Positions 25,909 to 33,792 of a stretch of 64,000 nucleotides of DNA are shown here, piece by piece. The position numbers were made by a program, and so were the translations under genes. Below the pieces are notes generated by a model. The model saw only the letters and a program-made list of their open reading frames with translations. It was not told the origin of the DNA and did no database searches. The stretch lies in contig NZ_JAJNDB010000005.1 in assembly GCF_021026375.1 (NCBI RefSeq), forward strand, positions 248,001 through 312,000, given 5' to 3'. Origin of the DNA: Actinomycetospora endophytica (GTDB lineage Bacteria > Actinomycetota > Actinomycetes > Mycobacteriales > Pseudonocardiaceae). Every line of letters starts with the position of its first letter. The first letter of the stretch is position 1.

Positions 25909-26634
25909 TCAGGAGTCGCGCTCCGTGACGCCGCTCGGAATCCGCGATCGACGGAACTGGGCCACCGCCTCCAGCTGGGAACCCACCTCGAGCTTGCTCA
26001 GGATCGAGCGGATCTGTGTCCGGACCGTGGGCAGCGTCACCACGAAGCGCTCGGCGATGGCGGACGCCCGCATCCCGGCGCCCAGCAGCTCCAGGACCTC
26101 TCGCTCCCGCGGCGTCAGCCGCGCGAGGCGACGCGCGAGCTCACGGTGCTGCGCCTCTCCGCGGCGGTGCCTCTCGAGCCACCCGAGGCGCTCGGTCTCC
26201 GACATCACCGTCGAGCCCCGCGCCGCCGCGGCAACGGTGCTCAACAGCGTGGCGAACGTGCTCGACTTGGGCACGTGGCCGACGGCGCCGTGGGCCAGCG
26301 CGGCCGCGATCCCGGCGTCGTCCGCACTCCCGGTGACGACGAGCACCGCCCACCCTCGGCTCCGCAGCGGCTCCACGAGGTCGACACCGTGCACGGCTCG
26401 ACCATCGCTGCCGCGACCGAGGTCGAGATCGAGCACGACGAGCCCACCGGAACACACGGTCGGTCGGCTCAGGAACTCCGGCACGTCGGCGACGAGCAGC
26501 ATCGACGCATCGAGGCCCTCACCGCGCAGCGCGATACCCAGTGTGGCGCTGAACAGCTCGTGGTCGTCGATGATCAGGACCGGACAACGGTCGTCGGCGC
26601 CCGGAGGCCCTTCACCATCCGTCGGATCGCCCAT
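25909..26634 (-). CDS. NarL/LuxR-type response regulator
   Basis: A 241-aa two-component regulator. The receiver (about residues 15-130) has LIIDDHELFSATLGIAL and the phosphoacceptor strand GGLVVLDLDLGRG, with HVPKSS for the conserved Lys. The C-terminal LuxR HTH is LTPREREVLELLGAGMRASAIAERFVVTLPTVRTQIRSILSKLEVGSQLEAVAQFR. ATG 26634 is preferred because it overlaps the stop of the upstream kinase (TGATG), indicating translational coupling. It lies directly before the polysaccharide operon and may control it; this is inference. Confidence 0.92.
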   Translation of the reverse strand: MGDPTDGEGPPGADDRCPVLIIDDHELFSATLGIALRGEGLDASMLLVADVPEFLSRPTVCSGGLVVLDLDLGRGSDGRAVHGVDLVEPLRSRGWAVLVVTGSADDAGIAAALAHGAVGHVPKSSTFATLLSTVAAAARGSTVMSETERLGWLERHRRGEAQHRELARRLARLTPREREVLELLGAGMRASAIAERFVVTLPTVRTQIRSILSKLEVGSQLEAVAQFRRSRIPSGVTERDS

Positions 26635-28043
26635 CACGACATGAGGCACGCGTCGCCCTCCTGGCCCGCAGCCGAGGCCGCGAACTGGGAGGGCTCCGGC
26701 TCAGGTGACGGGAGGTCCATGACGATGGTGCATCCGGGCTTTGTCGGGTCACCGGTTCGCACGGCGATGGACGCGTCCTCCCGCGCCAGCATCTGGCGGC
26801 ACACGTGCAGGCCGAGTCCCGAGCCACCCCGTCGCGCATCCCGGACGCCGGGCTCGAACACCGTCCCGGCGATGGTCGGATCGACGCCGGGCCCGAAATC
26901 GCGCACTCGGACCACGACCCGCGCATTCCACCGCATCGCCGTGACCCGGACCGGGCTCCCGGGCGCGTGCCTCTCGGCGTTCGCGAACACGTTGGCCATG
27001 ACCTGAGCGAGCGTCGCGGGCGAGCCCATGGCGTACAGGCCGGCGTCGACCTCGAGCCGCACGTCCGCACCCGACGCCTGCCGGAGGGATACGAGACCCC
27101 GGAGGACTCCCGCCACGTCGTACTCGGTCCTGGGCCTCCGCTGGATTCCGCCCACCGGAACACAGAGCAGTCCCTCGAGTCTCCGGATCTCGGAGGTCAT
27201 CAGGGCGTCGAGCGGCTTCGCGTCGGTTCTGGAGCGTCCACCCCCGGCGGCGTCACCGATGCCGGCCTCTACTCCGCCCCCGCTCCCGAGGAGACGGGCC
27301 GCACCCGCCAGCCCTGCCAGTCCGGTGCGCAGCTCGTGATCACGTTCGACGGCTCGCTCGAGTCGCATCGCGACCAGGCGCAGCTCCTCGTCCCGACTGT
27401 CGCGGGCGCTGTCGAGGCTCGTCAGAGCCCGCCAGATCAGACGCAGACCACCTGAGAGCACGAGGCCCACAGCCACCAGCCGGAGAACCGGAACCGTAGG
27501 AGGAGCCCCCTCCTGCAGCGGGCCGGCGCCGAGGAGATCGGTGAGATGGGCCGCTCCGAGCGCGGCGACCCCTGTCGCGACCGCCGCCAGGGCTCGCTCA
27601 CGCCGGCACAGAGCCGTGACAGCGACCGCGAGCGCAAGCCCGACCCACGCCGAGGACAGCCCGAGGCGGGACGGTGGAAACGTCGACGCGGCACCGAGCG
27701 GACCGGGATACGCGGTCCCGAGTCCGACGAGCGTGGTCGTCAGGATGGCGGCGCCGACGGCGACGGCCACGACCCGACGCCCCGCGACGGGCCGGCGGTC
27801 GGTCAGTGCGACCACCAGGAACGCGACGACGAGGCACGGAATTGACAGCTCGATCGCATCCAGAGTCGGTGACGAGTAGCGGGCTGCCCGGCTGCCCTCC
27901 GGGAGCACGATGAGAATGCCGAACCCGACGGCCACCCCGAGCCACGCCGGTCGAGCGTCCGCGGTGAGCCGCGCGGCGAGCATCCCCATCAGTGCGGAGG
28001 CACTCCCGATCGCGGCGGTGAACAGCGCCACGACGAAGATCAT
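26634..28043 (-). CDS. Membrane-bound sensor histidine kinase
   Basis: A 469-aa kinase. The first 230 residues contain about seven hydrophobic segments. The phosphorylation site is in LERAVERDHELRTGLAGLAGAARLL (HELR box). The ATP-binding domain follows with the N box MANVFANAERHAPGSP, the G1 box VRDFGPGVDP and the G2 box RRGGSGLGLHVCRQML. It presumably autophosphorylates and passes phosphate to the response regulator encoded immediately downstream (one-base stop/start overlap). The signal is unknown; the sensor part is mostly within the membrane, as in envelope- or lipid-sensing kinases. Confidence 0.9.
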   Translation of the reverse strand: MIFVVALFTAAIGSASALMGMLAARLTADARPAWLGVAVGFGILIVLPEGSRAARYSSPTLDAIELSIPCLVVAFLVVALTDRRPVAGRRVVAVAVGAAILTTTLVGLGTAYPGPLGAASTFPPSRLGLSSAWVGLALAVAVTALCRRERALAAVATGVAALGAAHLTDLLGAGPLQEGAPPTVPVLRLVAVGLVLSGGLRLIWRALTSLDSARDSRDEELRLVAMRLERAVERDHELRTGLAGLAGAARLLGSGGGVEAGIGDAAGGGRSRTDAKPLDALMTSEIRRLEGLLCVPVGGIQRRPRTEYDVAGVLRGLVSLRQASGADVRLEVDAGLYAMGSPATLAQVMANVFANAERHAPGSPVRVTAMRWNARVVVRVRDFGPGVDPTIAGTVFEPGVRDARRGGSGLGLHVCRQMLAREDASIAVRTGDPTKPGCTIVMDLPSPEPEPSQFAASAAGQEGDACLMS

Positions 28044-28243
28044 GTGGCAGACCGATCGTCGCCCACCGGATAGCTAATGCGCACTGTGACCATGTCTCCC
28101 CCTGTCAGAACATCGGCACACACGCGTGGACCCGCCGCCACCCCCACAACGGGAACAATGTGTCATCGTTCACGGACGGATGACGCCTGAACGAGTGAGC
28201 ACACGGTACGAACGATCACGCCGCGAGGCATCGCCCGAGTGCA

Positions 28244-28963
28244 TCAGAGCGTCTGGTCGGATTGAGGTACTCGACGGACGGTTGCGACCCCGGCCGCCAT
28301 CACCGCGCGGGATTCGAACCCGTTCTCGCGCGCGACCCGAACGGCCTCGAGACGACTGTGCACACCCAATTTGCGCAGGATGCGATTCGTGTGTGAACGG
28401 ACGGTGTTCGCGGCGATGTCGAGACGTTCGGCGATCTCCTGCCCATGACGACCCTCGACCAGACAGACGAGCACATCTCGTTCGCGCTCGGTGAGCAACG
28501 TGAGCGGCCCGCTCCCGGGACGCCGATCCGGGACGCCGTCCACGAGCCGGCGTAGAACGGCCCCGAGTACGTCGGGAGGGTAGAAGACGTGCCCCCGGAC
28601 GACGGCACGGAGCACCTCGATCACGTGATCGGCGGTGGCCGTCGGTGGCAGCCACGCCGACACATGCCGCATCGCCGCGAGGATCGCGTCCTCCGCCTCG
28701 GTGGTGTCGGACAAGATCGCCACAAGCAGGTCGTCCGGCGTGTCGATGACCGCATCGGCGATCATCGTCCAGTGCCCGGCGACCGACCCGGCGTCGATCA
28801 CCAGCACGTCGGCGCCCTGGGTGTTCAGGGCTTCGAGCGCCCGCGCGACGACACCCGGGCTGTGCGTCACCTGGAACCCGTCGGGTTCCTGCGCGAGCCG
28901 CCAGGTCAGGGCGTCTGCCAGCATCTGATCGTCGGAAACGAGCTGGACCCGGATGGGCGCCAT
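28244..28963 (-). CDS. LuxR family response regulator-like protein
   Basis: A 239-aa regulator. The N-terminal receiver-like domain (VQLVSDDQMLADALTWRLAQ, ADVLVIDAGSVAG) retains an Asp at the acceptor strand but is divergent. The C-terminal LuxR HTH reads LTERERDVLVCLVEGRHGQEIAERLDIAANTVRSHTNRILRKLGVHSRLEAVRVA. No kinase is adjacent, so it is an orphan regulator or shares the kinase at 26634. It is divergent from a second LuxR-type gene at 29223, with 259 bp between the starts. Confidence 0.87.
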   Translation of the reverse strand: MAPIRVQLVSDDQMLADALTWRLAQEPDGFQVTHSPGVVARALEALNTQGADVLVIDAGSVAGHWTMIADAVIDTPDDLLVAILSDTTEAEDAILAAMRHVSAWLPPTATADHVIEVLRAVVRGHVFYPPDVLGAVLRRLVDGVPDRRPGSGPLTLLTERERDVLVCLVEGRHGQEIAERLDIAANTVRSHTNRILRKLGVHSRLEAVRVARENGFESRAVMAAGVATVRRVPQSDQTL

Positions 28964-29222
28964 TGTGGTGACACTACGCAATCGAGGTGGTCCTGTCCTG
29001 CCGCGAACGCGTGGAGATTCACTGCGCGATCGCGGATCTCTCGAAGTCGCTGAGAGCGCCTGATCAGGCACGGAACGCGGTGGCCGACATTCCGCAAATC
29101 GTTATCAGCCCTCGGCCGGACGTCCGCGGATCTCGCTACACTCCCGGCTCGCGGCATGAGGTGGTCCGGACTGGCAGCATCTGTGACGTGATTCGACCGG
29201 GGCATCGCGAGCAGGGGGAGGA

Positions 29223-29888
29223 ATGATCGACGTTCTGATCGGAGACGGACGATTTCTGTACGCCGATCTCTTGTCGTCATTGCTGACCGAACACGGTTAC
29301 GGACCCATCGTGACCATCGGGGGCCCGGACGATCTCCTCACCGAGGTGCGTCGGCGCCGACCGAGTATGTGCCTCGTCGACCACCGATCTCTCGCCGGCG
29401 CTGAGCACGACCGATTCCTCGACACCCTGATCGCCGCAGCCTCGGACTCCACCAAGATCGTCGTGATGAGTACCGGTCCGGCACTCACGCAGTCGGCGCG
29501 CACCGCGGACCGCCCCGGAGTGGACGGAGTGTTCGACAAGCGCGCGAGCCTGCAGACGTTGATCGACGGTCTCCGTTCGGTTCTCGACGGCGAAGTCGTC
29601 ACCGTGGCACCGATCCCGGTCGAGCCGCCCACACCTGAGGACGTTGCATGGTTCCGGCGCCGTGCAGCTGAACTCACCCCTCGGGAACGTGAGTGTCTCG
29701 CCCTGCTCGTCGAGGGGCAGACGACCGAGCAGATCCAGCGCACCCTCTCCGTCTCGGTGATGACCGTGCGTAGCCATGTCCGCTCCGTGCTCCGCAAGCT
29801 CGGTGCACACTCCCGCCTCGAGGCCGCCTCGCTCGCAGTACGCCACGAGTTGCTCGCGGATGAGTTCGGGGGCTCACGGGCGGGGTGA
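29223..29888 (+). CDS. LuxR family response regulator-like protein
   Basis: A 221-aa protein related in layout to the divergent neighbour. The receiver-like N terminus is VLIGDGRFLYADLLSSLLTEHGYGPIV with SMCLVDHRSLAG; the usual acidic pair near the N terminus is reduced, so phosphorylation is uncertain. The LuxR HTH is LTPRERECLALLVEGQTTEQIQRTLSVSVMTVRSHVRSVLRKLGAHSRLEAASLA. ATG 29223 follows an AGGGGGAGGA ribosome binding site. The two divergent regulators may cross-regulate, which is inference. Confidence 0.87.
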   Translation: MIDVLIGDGRFLYADLLSSLLTEHGYGPIVTIGGPDDLLTEVRRRRPSMCLVDHRSLAGAEHDRFLDTLIAAASDSTKIVVMSTGPALTQSARTADRPGVDGVFDKRASLQTLIDGLRSVLDGEVVTVAPIPVEPPTPEDVAWFRRRAAELTPRERECLALLVEGQTTEQIQRTLSVSVMTVRSHVRSVLRKLGAHSRLEAASLAVRHELLADEFGGSRAG

Positions 29889-30059
29889 GAGGCCGGTTGC
29901 GCAGGCTCGCCTTCGAGGTCGGTGCAGTCCCTTGACCACGCAAGAGGTCCGGCCGACGCACCACCTGTCACCACACCGCACGTCGCGCTCGGTACTGAAC
30001 CGATTACTGGCCGAGACTGTGGCGCGGGCCACAGGCCGGACGATGGTCGGTCGTCATAC

Positions 30060-30081
30060 TTCCGGGCTCCGAAGCCCGGAA
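30060..30081 (+). promoter_or_regulatory. Inverted repeat upstream of a small gene
   Basis: TTCCGGGCT (30060-30068) and AGCCCGGAA (30073-30081) are perfect 9-bp arms around the tetraloop-like CCGA. The element ends three bases before the AAGGA ribosome binding site of the small gene at 30098. It could be an operator or an mRNA hairpin that affects translation. Confidence 0.65.
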
Positions 30082-30097
30082 CGAAGGACTGGTGACC

Positions 30098-30319
30098 ATG
30101 ATCGGTAGCCCCTGGGACATCGAGACCGGTACGACGTGGGCGAGCGAGCAGCCCCAGCGTCCGTCCTGGTTCGACGCGCTGGTGGATCTGCACGTCCTGA
30201 GCGCTCACGGGGATGATCACGCGGCACAGGACATGGCGAAGTGGTCGGCCGACGACCCGCAGGTCGCCCTCTTCTCGACCCAGCTCCACGCGGCGCACCG
30301 CTCGCTCACGGAAGGCTGA
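30098..30319 (+). CDS. Small soluble protein of unknown function
   Basis: A 73-aa acidic protein (MIGSPWDIETGTTWASEQ, WFDALVDLHVLSAHGDDHAAQDMAKW), predicted mainly helical, with no recognised family. AAGGA at 30084-30088 supports ATG 30098; GTG 30092 in the same frame is possible but too close to the ribosome binding site. It is bracketed by a short hairpin upstream and a long one downstream, so it is probably a monocistronic unit. Confidence 0.6.
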   Translation: MIGSPWDIETGTTWASEQPQRPSWFDALVDLHVLSAHGDDHAAQDMAKWSADDPQVALFSTQLHAAHRSLTEG

Positions 30320-30326
30320 TCTCCGG

Positions 30327-30367
30327 CGGATCACCACCGGGGATCGATTTTCCCTGGCGGTGATCCG
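30327..30367 (+). terminator. Long hairpin after the small gene
   Basis: CGGATCACC (30327-30335) pairs with GGTGATCCG (30359-30367), and the inner parts ACCGGGGA/TCCCTGGC extend the stem with two G-T pairs. The loop contains ATTTT. No T-run follows, as is common for terminators in high-GC actinomycetes. It lies eight bases after the stop of the small gene. Confidence 0.65.
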
Positions 30368-30476
30368 TTGTCGGACAGTTCTGTCCATTCGTCGCCAAAC
30401 TCCGCAACACACTTTGACAACATGATCCCCTCGCTACCGTCGCCGCTCCACGGAGGCGGAGCGGGGGTTGACGGCG

Positions 30477-31553
30477 ATGAAGGTGCGGGTCGAGCTCCCG
30501 GAGCAGCTGGACGTCGACGAGCACGAGGACGCGCACGCCCGCGACGAGATCCCGGACCGCAGTCCCTACGGCCTGCACCATCTCGCCGACGACCCGGACG
30601 TCGAGGTCGAGTTCCGCCACCCGCTGCACTCGACGAGCGCGGCGTGGGTGGCCCGCAAGGTCCGGAACCGGCTGAACGGGTTCGAGGTCGTGGCCACCGC
30701 GGCGGAGATGCTCTCGCGGGAACGGCGCACCTCGGACGCCGTGCTCTGCATGAGCGAGCTGACCGGCTTCCCCGCGGCGCTCGCGCCCGGTGGTCCGCCG
30801 GTGGTGTCGAACATCGTCTGGGCGGGCCGGCCGGAGACGTACTCGGCGAGCAAGCGGGTGACCGTGGGGCGCGCCCTGCACCGGCTGTCCGGGGTCGTCG
30901 TGCTGGCCGACTCCATCGGTGAGGACCTCGTCGACGCGTGGGACCTCGACCCCGAACGCGTCCACTCCGTCCGGCTCGGCATCGACACCGACTTCTTCCC
31001 CGCGCAGCCGTGGGAGGACGCGGGCCCGACGGTCGCGAGCGTCGGCGACGACCGGTTCCGCGACCATCCCCTGCTCGTCGACGCGGTCGCCCGGCTGCAG
31101 GCGCGCGGCGTCCCGGTCCGCCTCGAGCTCGGGACGACGCAGCGGGACGTCCGGATCCCGGCCTCGCTCGGCACGCTGCACCGGCGTCGGATGGAGGGCG
31201 ACGTGCGCGCGATGTACGGCCGCGCCACGGTCGTCGCCGTCGCGCTGGTCCCCACGATGCGCGGCAGCGGTTCCACGGTGGTGCTGGAGGCGGCCGCGAG
31301 CGCCCGGCCGATCGTGGCCACGCGGACACCGCCCATGGAGGCGCTGATCGAGCACGGCGTCCGCGGGCTCCTCGTCGAGCCCGGGGACCCGGACGCGATG
31401 GCCGACGCGATCGGCGAGCTCCTCGCCGACCCGGGCCGGGCGCGTGCGATGGGCGAGGCCGCGCGGGAGTGGGTCGTCGAGCACCACACCACCGCGGTCA
31501 TGGCCGCCGACCTGCGGGAAGTGCTGCGTGCGGCGGTGAAGCAAGCCGCCTGA
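30477..31553 (+). CDS. GT4-like glycosyltransferase (group 1)
   Basis: A 358-aa GT-B enzyme. The C-terminal domain has RVHSVRLGIDTDFFP, TVASVGDDRFRDHPLLVDAVARLQARGVPVRLELG and the donor-binding region PTMRGSGSTVVLEAAASARPIVATRTPPMEALIEHGVRGLLVEPGDPDAMADAI, whose E-x7-E-like pattern is typical of family 4. ATG 30477 follows a GGGGG stretch. It lies apart from the polysaccharide operon, so its acceptor is uncertain. Confidence 0.85.
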   Translation: MKVRVELPEQLDVDEHEDAHARDEIPDRSPYGLHHLADDPDVEVEFRHPLHSTSAAWVARKVRNRLNGFEVVATAAEMLSRERRTSDAVLCMSELTGFPAALAPGGPPVVSNIVWAGRPETYSASKRVTVGRALHRLSGVVVLADSIGEDLVDAWDLDPERVHSVRLGIDTDFFPAQPWEDAGPTVASVGDDRFRDHPLLVDAVARLQARGVPVRLELGTTQRDVRIPASLGTLHRRRMEGDVRAMYGRATVVAVALVPTMRGSGSTVVLEAAASARPIVATRTPPMEALIEHGVRGLLVEPGDPDAMADAIGELLADPGRARAMGEAAREWVVEHHTTAVMAADLREVLRAAVKQAA

Positions 31554-31556
31554 GCG

Positions 31557-32123
31557 TCAGCGCGGGTCGCGGCCGATGAACGCGATCAACCGGGTCTGGA
31601 CGTCGGCGTCGTCCGGCACCTCGACGGCCGGCCCGAACTGACCACTGGCGCGCAGCAGTTCGTCGAGCGGCAGCATCCCCTCGAGCATCACGGCACAGCG
31701 CTGCGGATCGAGCGTCTCGTCCCCGCCGGTCGCGCGGGCGAGGTCCCAGGTGTGCATGAAGACGTCGGCGGTGAAGAATCGCGAGATCGCGTCCGGCAGC
31801 GGGACCTCACCGATGTGCGGGTTCACCAGCAGCTTGTCCGCGCTCGCCGGGTCGTCGAGGACGGCCTGCACGCCGTCGCTCATCGTCCGCCAGGCGGCCA
31901 CCGGATCGTCGTCGACGCCCGGTCCCCGCGGCAGGGTCACGCCCGTGCCGCCGGCGAGGAAGTCGGGGAACCAGTCGACGAGGTGGCGCACGACGTCGCG
32001 CGCGCTCCAGTCCGGCACCGGGGACCGGCGCGCCCATCCGTCGTCGGGAACCGCCTCGACGAGGCCGGTGAACCGGCCGGCGATCTCCCGGTACTCGTCG
32101 GCGGCGGACTGGTTCGCGATCAT
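31557..32123 (-). CDS. TIGR03086-type DinB-fold protein
   Basis: A 188-aa protein with the four-helix DinB/maleylpyruvate isomerase N-terminal fold: VPDDGWARRSPVPDWSARDVVRHLVDWFP near the start and FFTADVFMHTWDLARATG later supply the His residues of the metal site. These actinobacterial proteins are linked to mycothiol-dependent chemistry. It lies 69 bp downstream of the methyltransferase on the same strand and converges on the glycosyltransferase with a 3-bp gap. Confidence 0.88.
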   Translation of the reverse strand: MIANQSAADEYREIAGRFTGLVEAVPDDGWARRSPVPDWSARDVVRHLVDWFPDFLAGGTGVTLPRGPGVDDDPVAAWRTMSDGVQAVLDDPASADKLLVNPHIGEVPLPDAISRFFTADVFMHTWDLARATGGDETLDPQRCAVMLEGMLPLDELLRASGQFGPAVEVPDDADVQTRLIAFIGRDPR

Positions 32124-32192
32124 GACGGTGCCCTCCTCGAGCGTCGGTCCCGACGGACTGTCGATCCCGCCGCCGCGTTCTCGACAGGCTCG

Positions 32193-32852
32193 CTATCCCG
32201 GGAGGTGCGCGGTCAGCAGATGAGCGGGGTACAGGCGCCGTCCCGCCGCGTCGCTCGGCAGATCCGGCGCCCATTCCGGCGGGATTCGCGCGTGGATCGC
32301 AGAGTGCCCGATCCGGTCGACGTCCCAGAACGGTTCCACCTCGTCGCGCAGTTCGGAGGCGGTGACGCAGTTCGGTCCGACCCCTTCCGGGAACAGGGCG
32401 GTCACGTCGAACACCAGCACGTGCAGGACGGCCCCGGGTCGTGACGCCCGGGCCACCGCGCGCAGATAGTCCGACCGGGCCTCCACCGGCATGGAGTGGA
32501 ACAACGTCGAGTCGATCACCGTGGCGAAGCGGCCGTCGTAGCCGGTGAACGCGGTGATGTCGGCGACCGCGAACTCGGCGTCCAGGCCCCGCTCCGCCGC
32601 GGTCCGCCGTGCCGCCGCGATCGCCGCGGACGACGAGTCCAGACCGACCGCCTCGTACCCGCGCGCGGTGAGGTCGAGCGTCGTCGCACCGACCCCGCAC
32701 CCGGCGTCGAGCACCGGTGACGCCACCTGGCCGTCGGCGATCAGCGCCGCGATCGGCGGCTGCGGTTCGCCGATGTTCCACGGCACCATCTCGAGGCCCT
32801 CGGTGATGGCCTCGCCGCGGTACGCGGCGTCGAAGTCCGGGATCGCGCTCAA
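32193..32852 (-). CDS. Class I SAM-dependent methyltransferase
   Basis: A 219-aa enzyme with the SAM-binding motif I VLDAGCGVGATTLDLTARG (residues about 48-66), motif II VGLDSSSAAIAAARR, motif III AEFAVADITAF and motif IV YDGRFATVIDSTLFHSM. It is a small-molecule-type methyltransferase; the substrate is unknown. It appears cotranscribed with the DinB-fold gene that follows. Confidence 0.9.
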   Translation of the reverse strand: MSAIPDFDAAYRGEAITEGLEMVPWNIGEPQPPIAALIADGQVASPVLDAGCGVGATTLDLTARGYEAVGLDSSSAAIAAARRTAAERGLDAEFAVADITAFTGYDGRFATVIDSTLFHSMPVEARSDYLRAVARASRPGAVLHVLVFDVTALFPEGVGPNCVTASELRDEVEPFWDVDRIGHSAIHARIPPEWAPDLPSDAAGRRLYPAHLLTAHLPG

Positions 32853-32987
32853 CGGTGTCCTCCTCGTCCCGCTCGTCCTCTCCCCAGTCTCCCAGGGGCC
32901 GCCGTCACCGACCGATGCGTCCGACGCGCCGCCGATCCGGCCGGACGCGGCCCTCCCCGGCGCCCCTCCCGTCCATGATCACGACGA

Positions 32988-33027
32988 GTGCGGCGGAACG
33001 CATCAGATCTGACGTGTTCCGCCGCAC
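32988..33027. repeat. 40-bp dispersed palindrome, copy 2
   Basis: The outer arms GTGCGGCGGAAC (32988-32999) and GTTCCGCCGCAC (33016-33027) and the centre CAGATCTG (33003-33010) are identical to the copy at 6612-6651; only the four-base spacers differ. It lies in the 416-bp gene-free interval between the methyltransferase and the cupin gene, where no other feature was found besides the palindrome at 33181. Confidence 0.85.
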
Positions 33028-33180
33028 GGAAGTGGATCAGAGCCCGGGCCGCCGGGGCCCGAGCCGCCGAACCCACCTTGACGCCGCGCTTGGCAAGATC
33101 GACTGCCTCTCGACAGCGAGGTGCACGGGCCGACCCAGGCTCGGGACGGTCCACCGTCAGGGCCAAGACTCCTGACGCGA

Positions 33181-33199
33181 CCGCGTCACGGTGACTCGG
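33181..33199. promoter_or_regulatory. Palindrome CCGCGTCACGGTGACTCGG upstream of the cupin gene
   Basis: This 19-bp site is a near-perfect palindrome around a central G and differs by one base from the site at 35533-35551. It lies 69 bp before the cupin start. The same surroundings (cggt-tgcg) extend the match with the second copy in inverted orientation. A shared regulator is likely. Confidence 0.7.
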
Positions 33200-33268
33200 T
33201 TGCGGCGATGTGGATCGGCTTGCTGACGACGTGGACGGCCCGGCACCGCCGGGACGACGATCGACCGC

Positions 33269-33730
33269 ATGACACCGGTCAACATCGTGGGTCCCGACGA
33301 CGGCGAGTCGCTCCAGCTGGCGCCGTCGGTGCAGATGCGCATCCTCGAGGACGGCAGCACCACCGGCCACCGGCTCGGATTCGCGGTGAGCACCCTCGGC
33401 CCGCACACGCCCGGGCCGCCCCAGCACCGCCACGCCCAGCACGACGAGGGCTTCTACGTCGTGTCCGGGACGGTGCGGTTCACCGTCGGCGAGGACGTCC
33501 ACGACGCCGGCCCCGGTACGCTCGTCATGGTCCCGCCGGGGGCGCCGCACTCCTTCGAGAACCCCGGCGACGAGCCCGCGACGATGCTCTGCACCTTCAC
33601 CCCGGACCTCTACGTCCAGTACTTCCGCGACCTGCGCGACACCTTCGCGGGCGGCCCTCCCCGCGCCGGCGAGATCGACGCGATCATGGCCCGCTACGCC
33701 ACCGAGCCTTCCACCGAGTACGCGGACTGA
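33269..33730 (+). CDS. Cupin domain protein
   Basis: A 153-aa single-domain cupin. Motif 1 is PPQHRHAQHDEGFYVVSGTVRF, supplying His, His and Glu, and motif 2 is PGTLVMVPPGAPHSFENPGDEP with the last metal-binding His. Such proteins act as isomerases, dioxygenases or binding proteins; the substrate is not evident. ATG 33269 is 69 bp after a conserved palindrome. The Na+/H+ antiporter follows 62 bp downstream. Confidence 0.88.
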   Translation: MTPVNIVGPDDGESLQLAPSVQMRILEDGSTTGHRLGFAVSTLGPHTPGPPQHRHAQHDEGFYVVSGTVRFTVGEDVHDAGPGTLVMVPPGAPHSFENPGDEPATMLCTFTPDLYVQYFRDLRDTFAGGPPRAGEIDAIMARYATEPSTEYAD

Positions 33731-33792
33731 CCGTCCCCCACTGACCGGCCCTCCGGCAGCGCGGACCGCGGCACTGGCGGAGAATCCGGCGC

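Noticed and set aside
28300..28330. T-arm-like sequence GGGTTCGAATCCC on the minus strand
   Set aside because: It lies inside the conserved C-terminal part of a LuxR-type regulator and no acceptor, D or anticodon stems could be placed around it, so it is not a tRNA.
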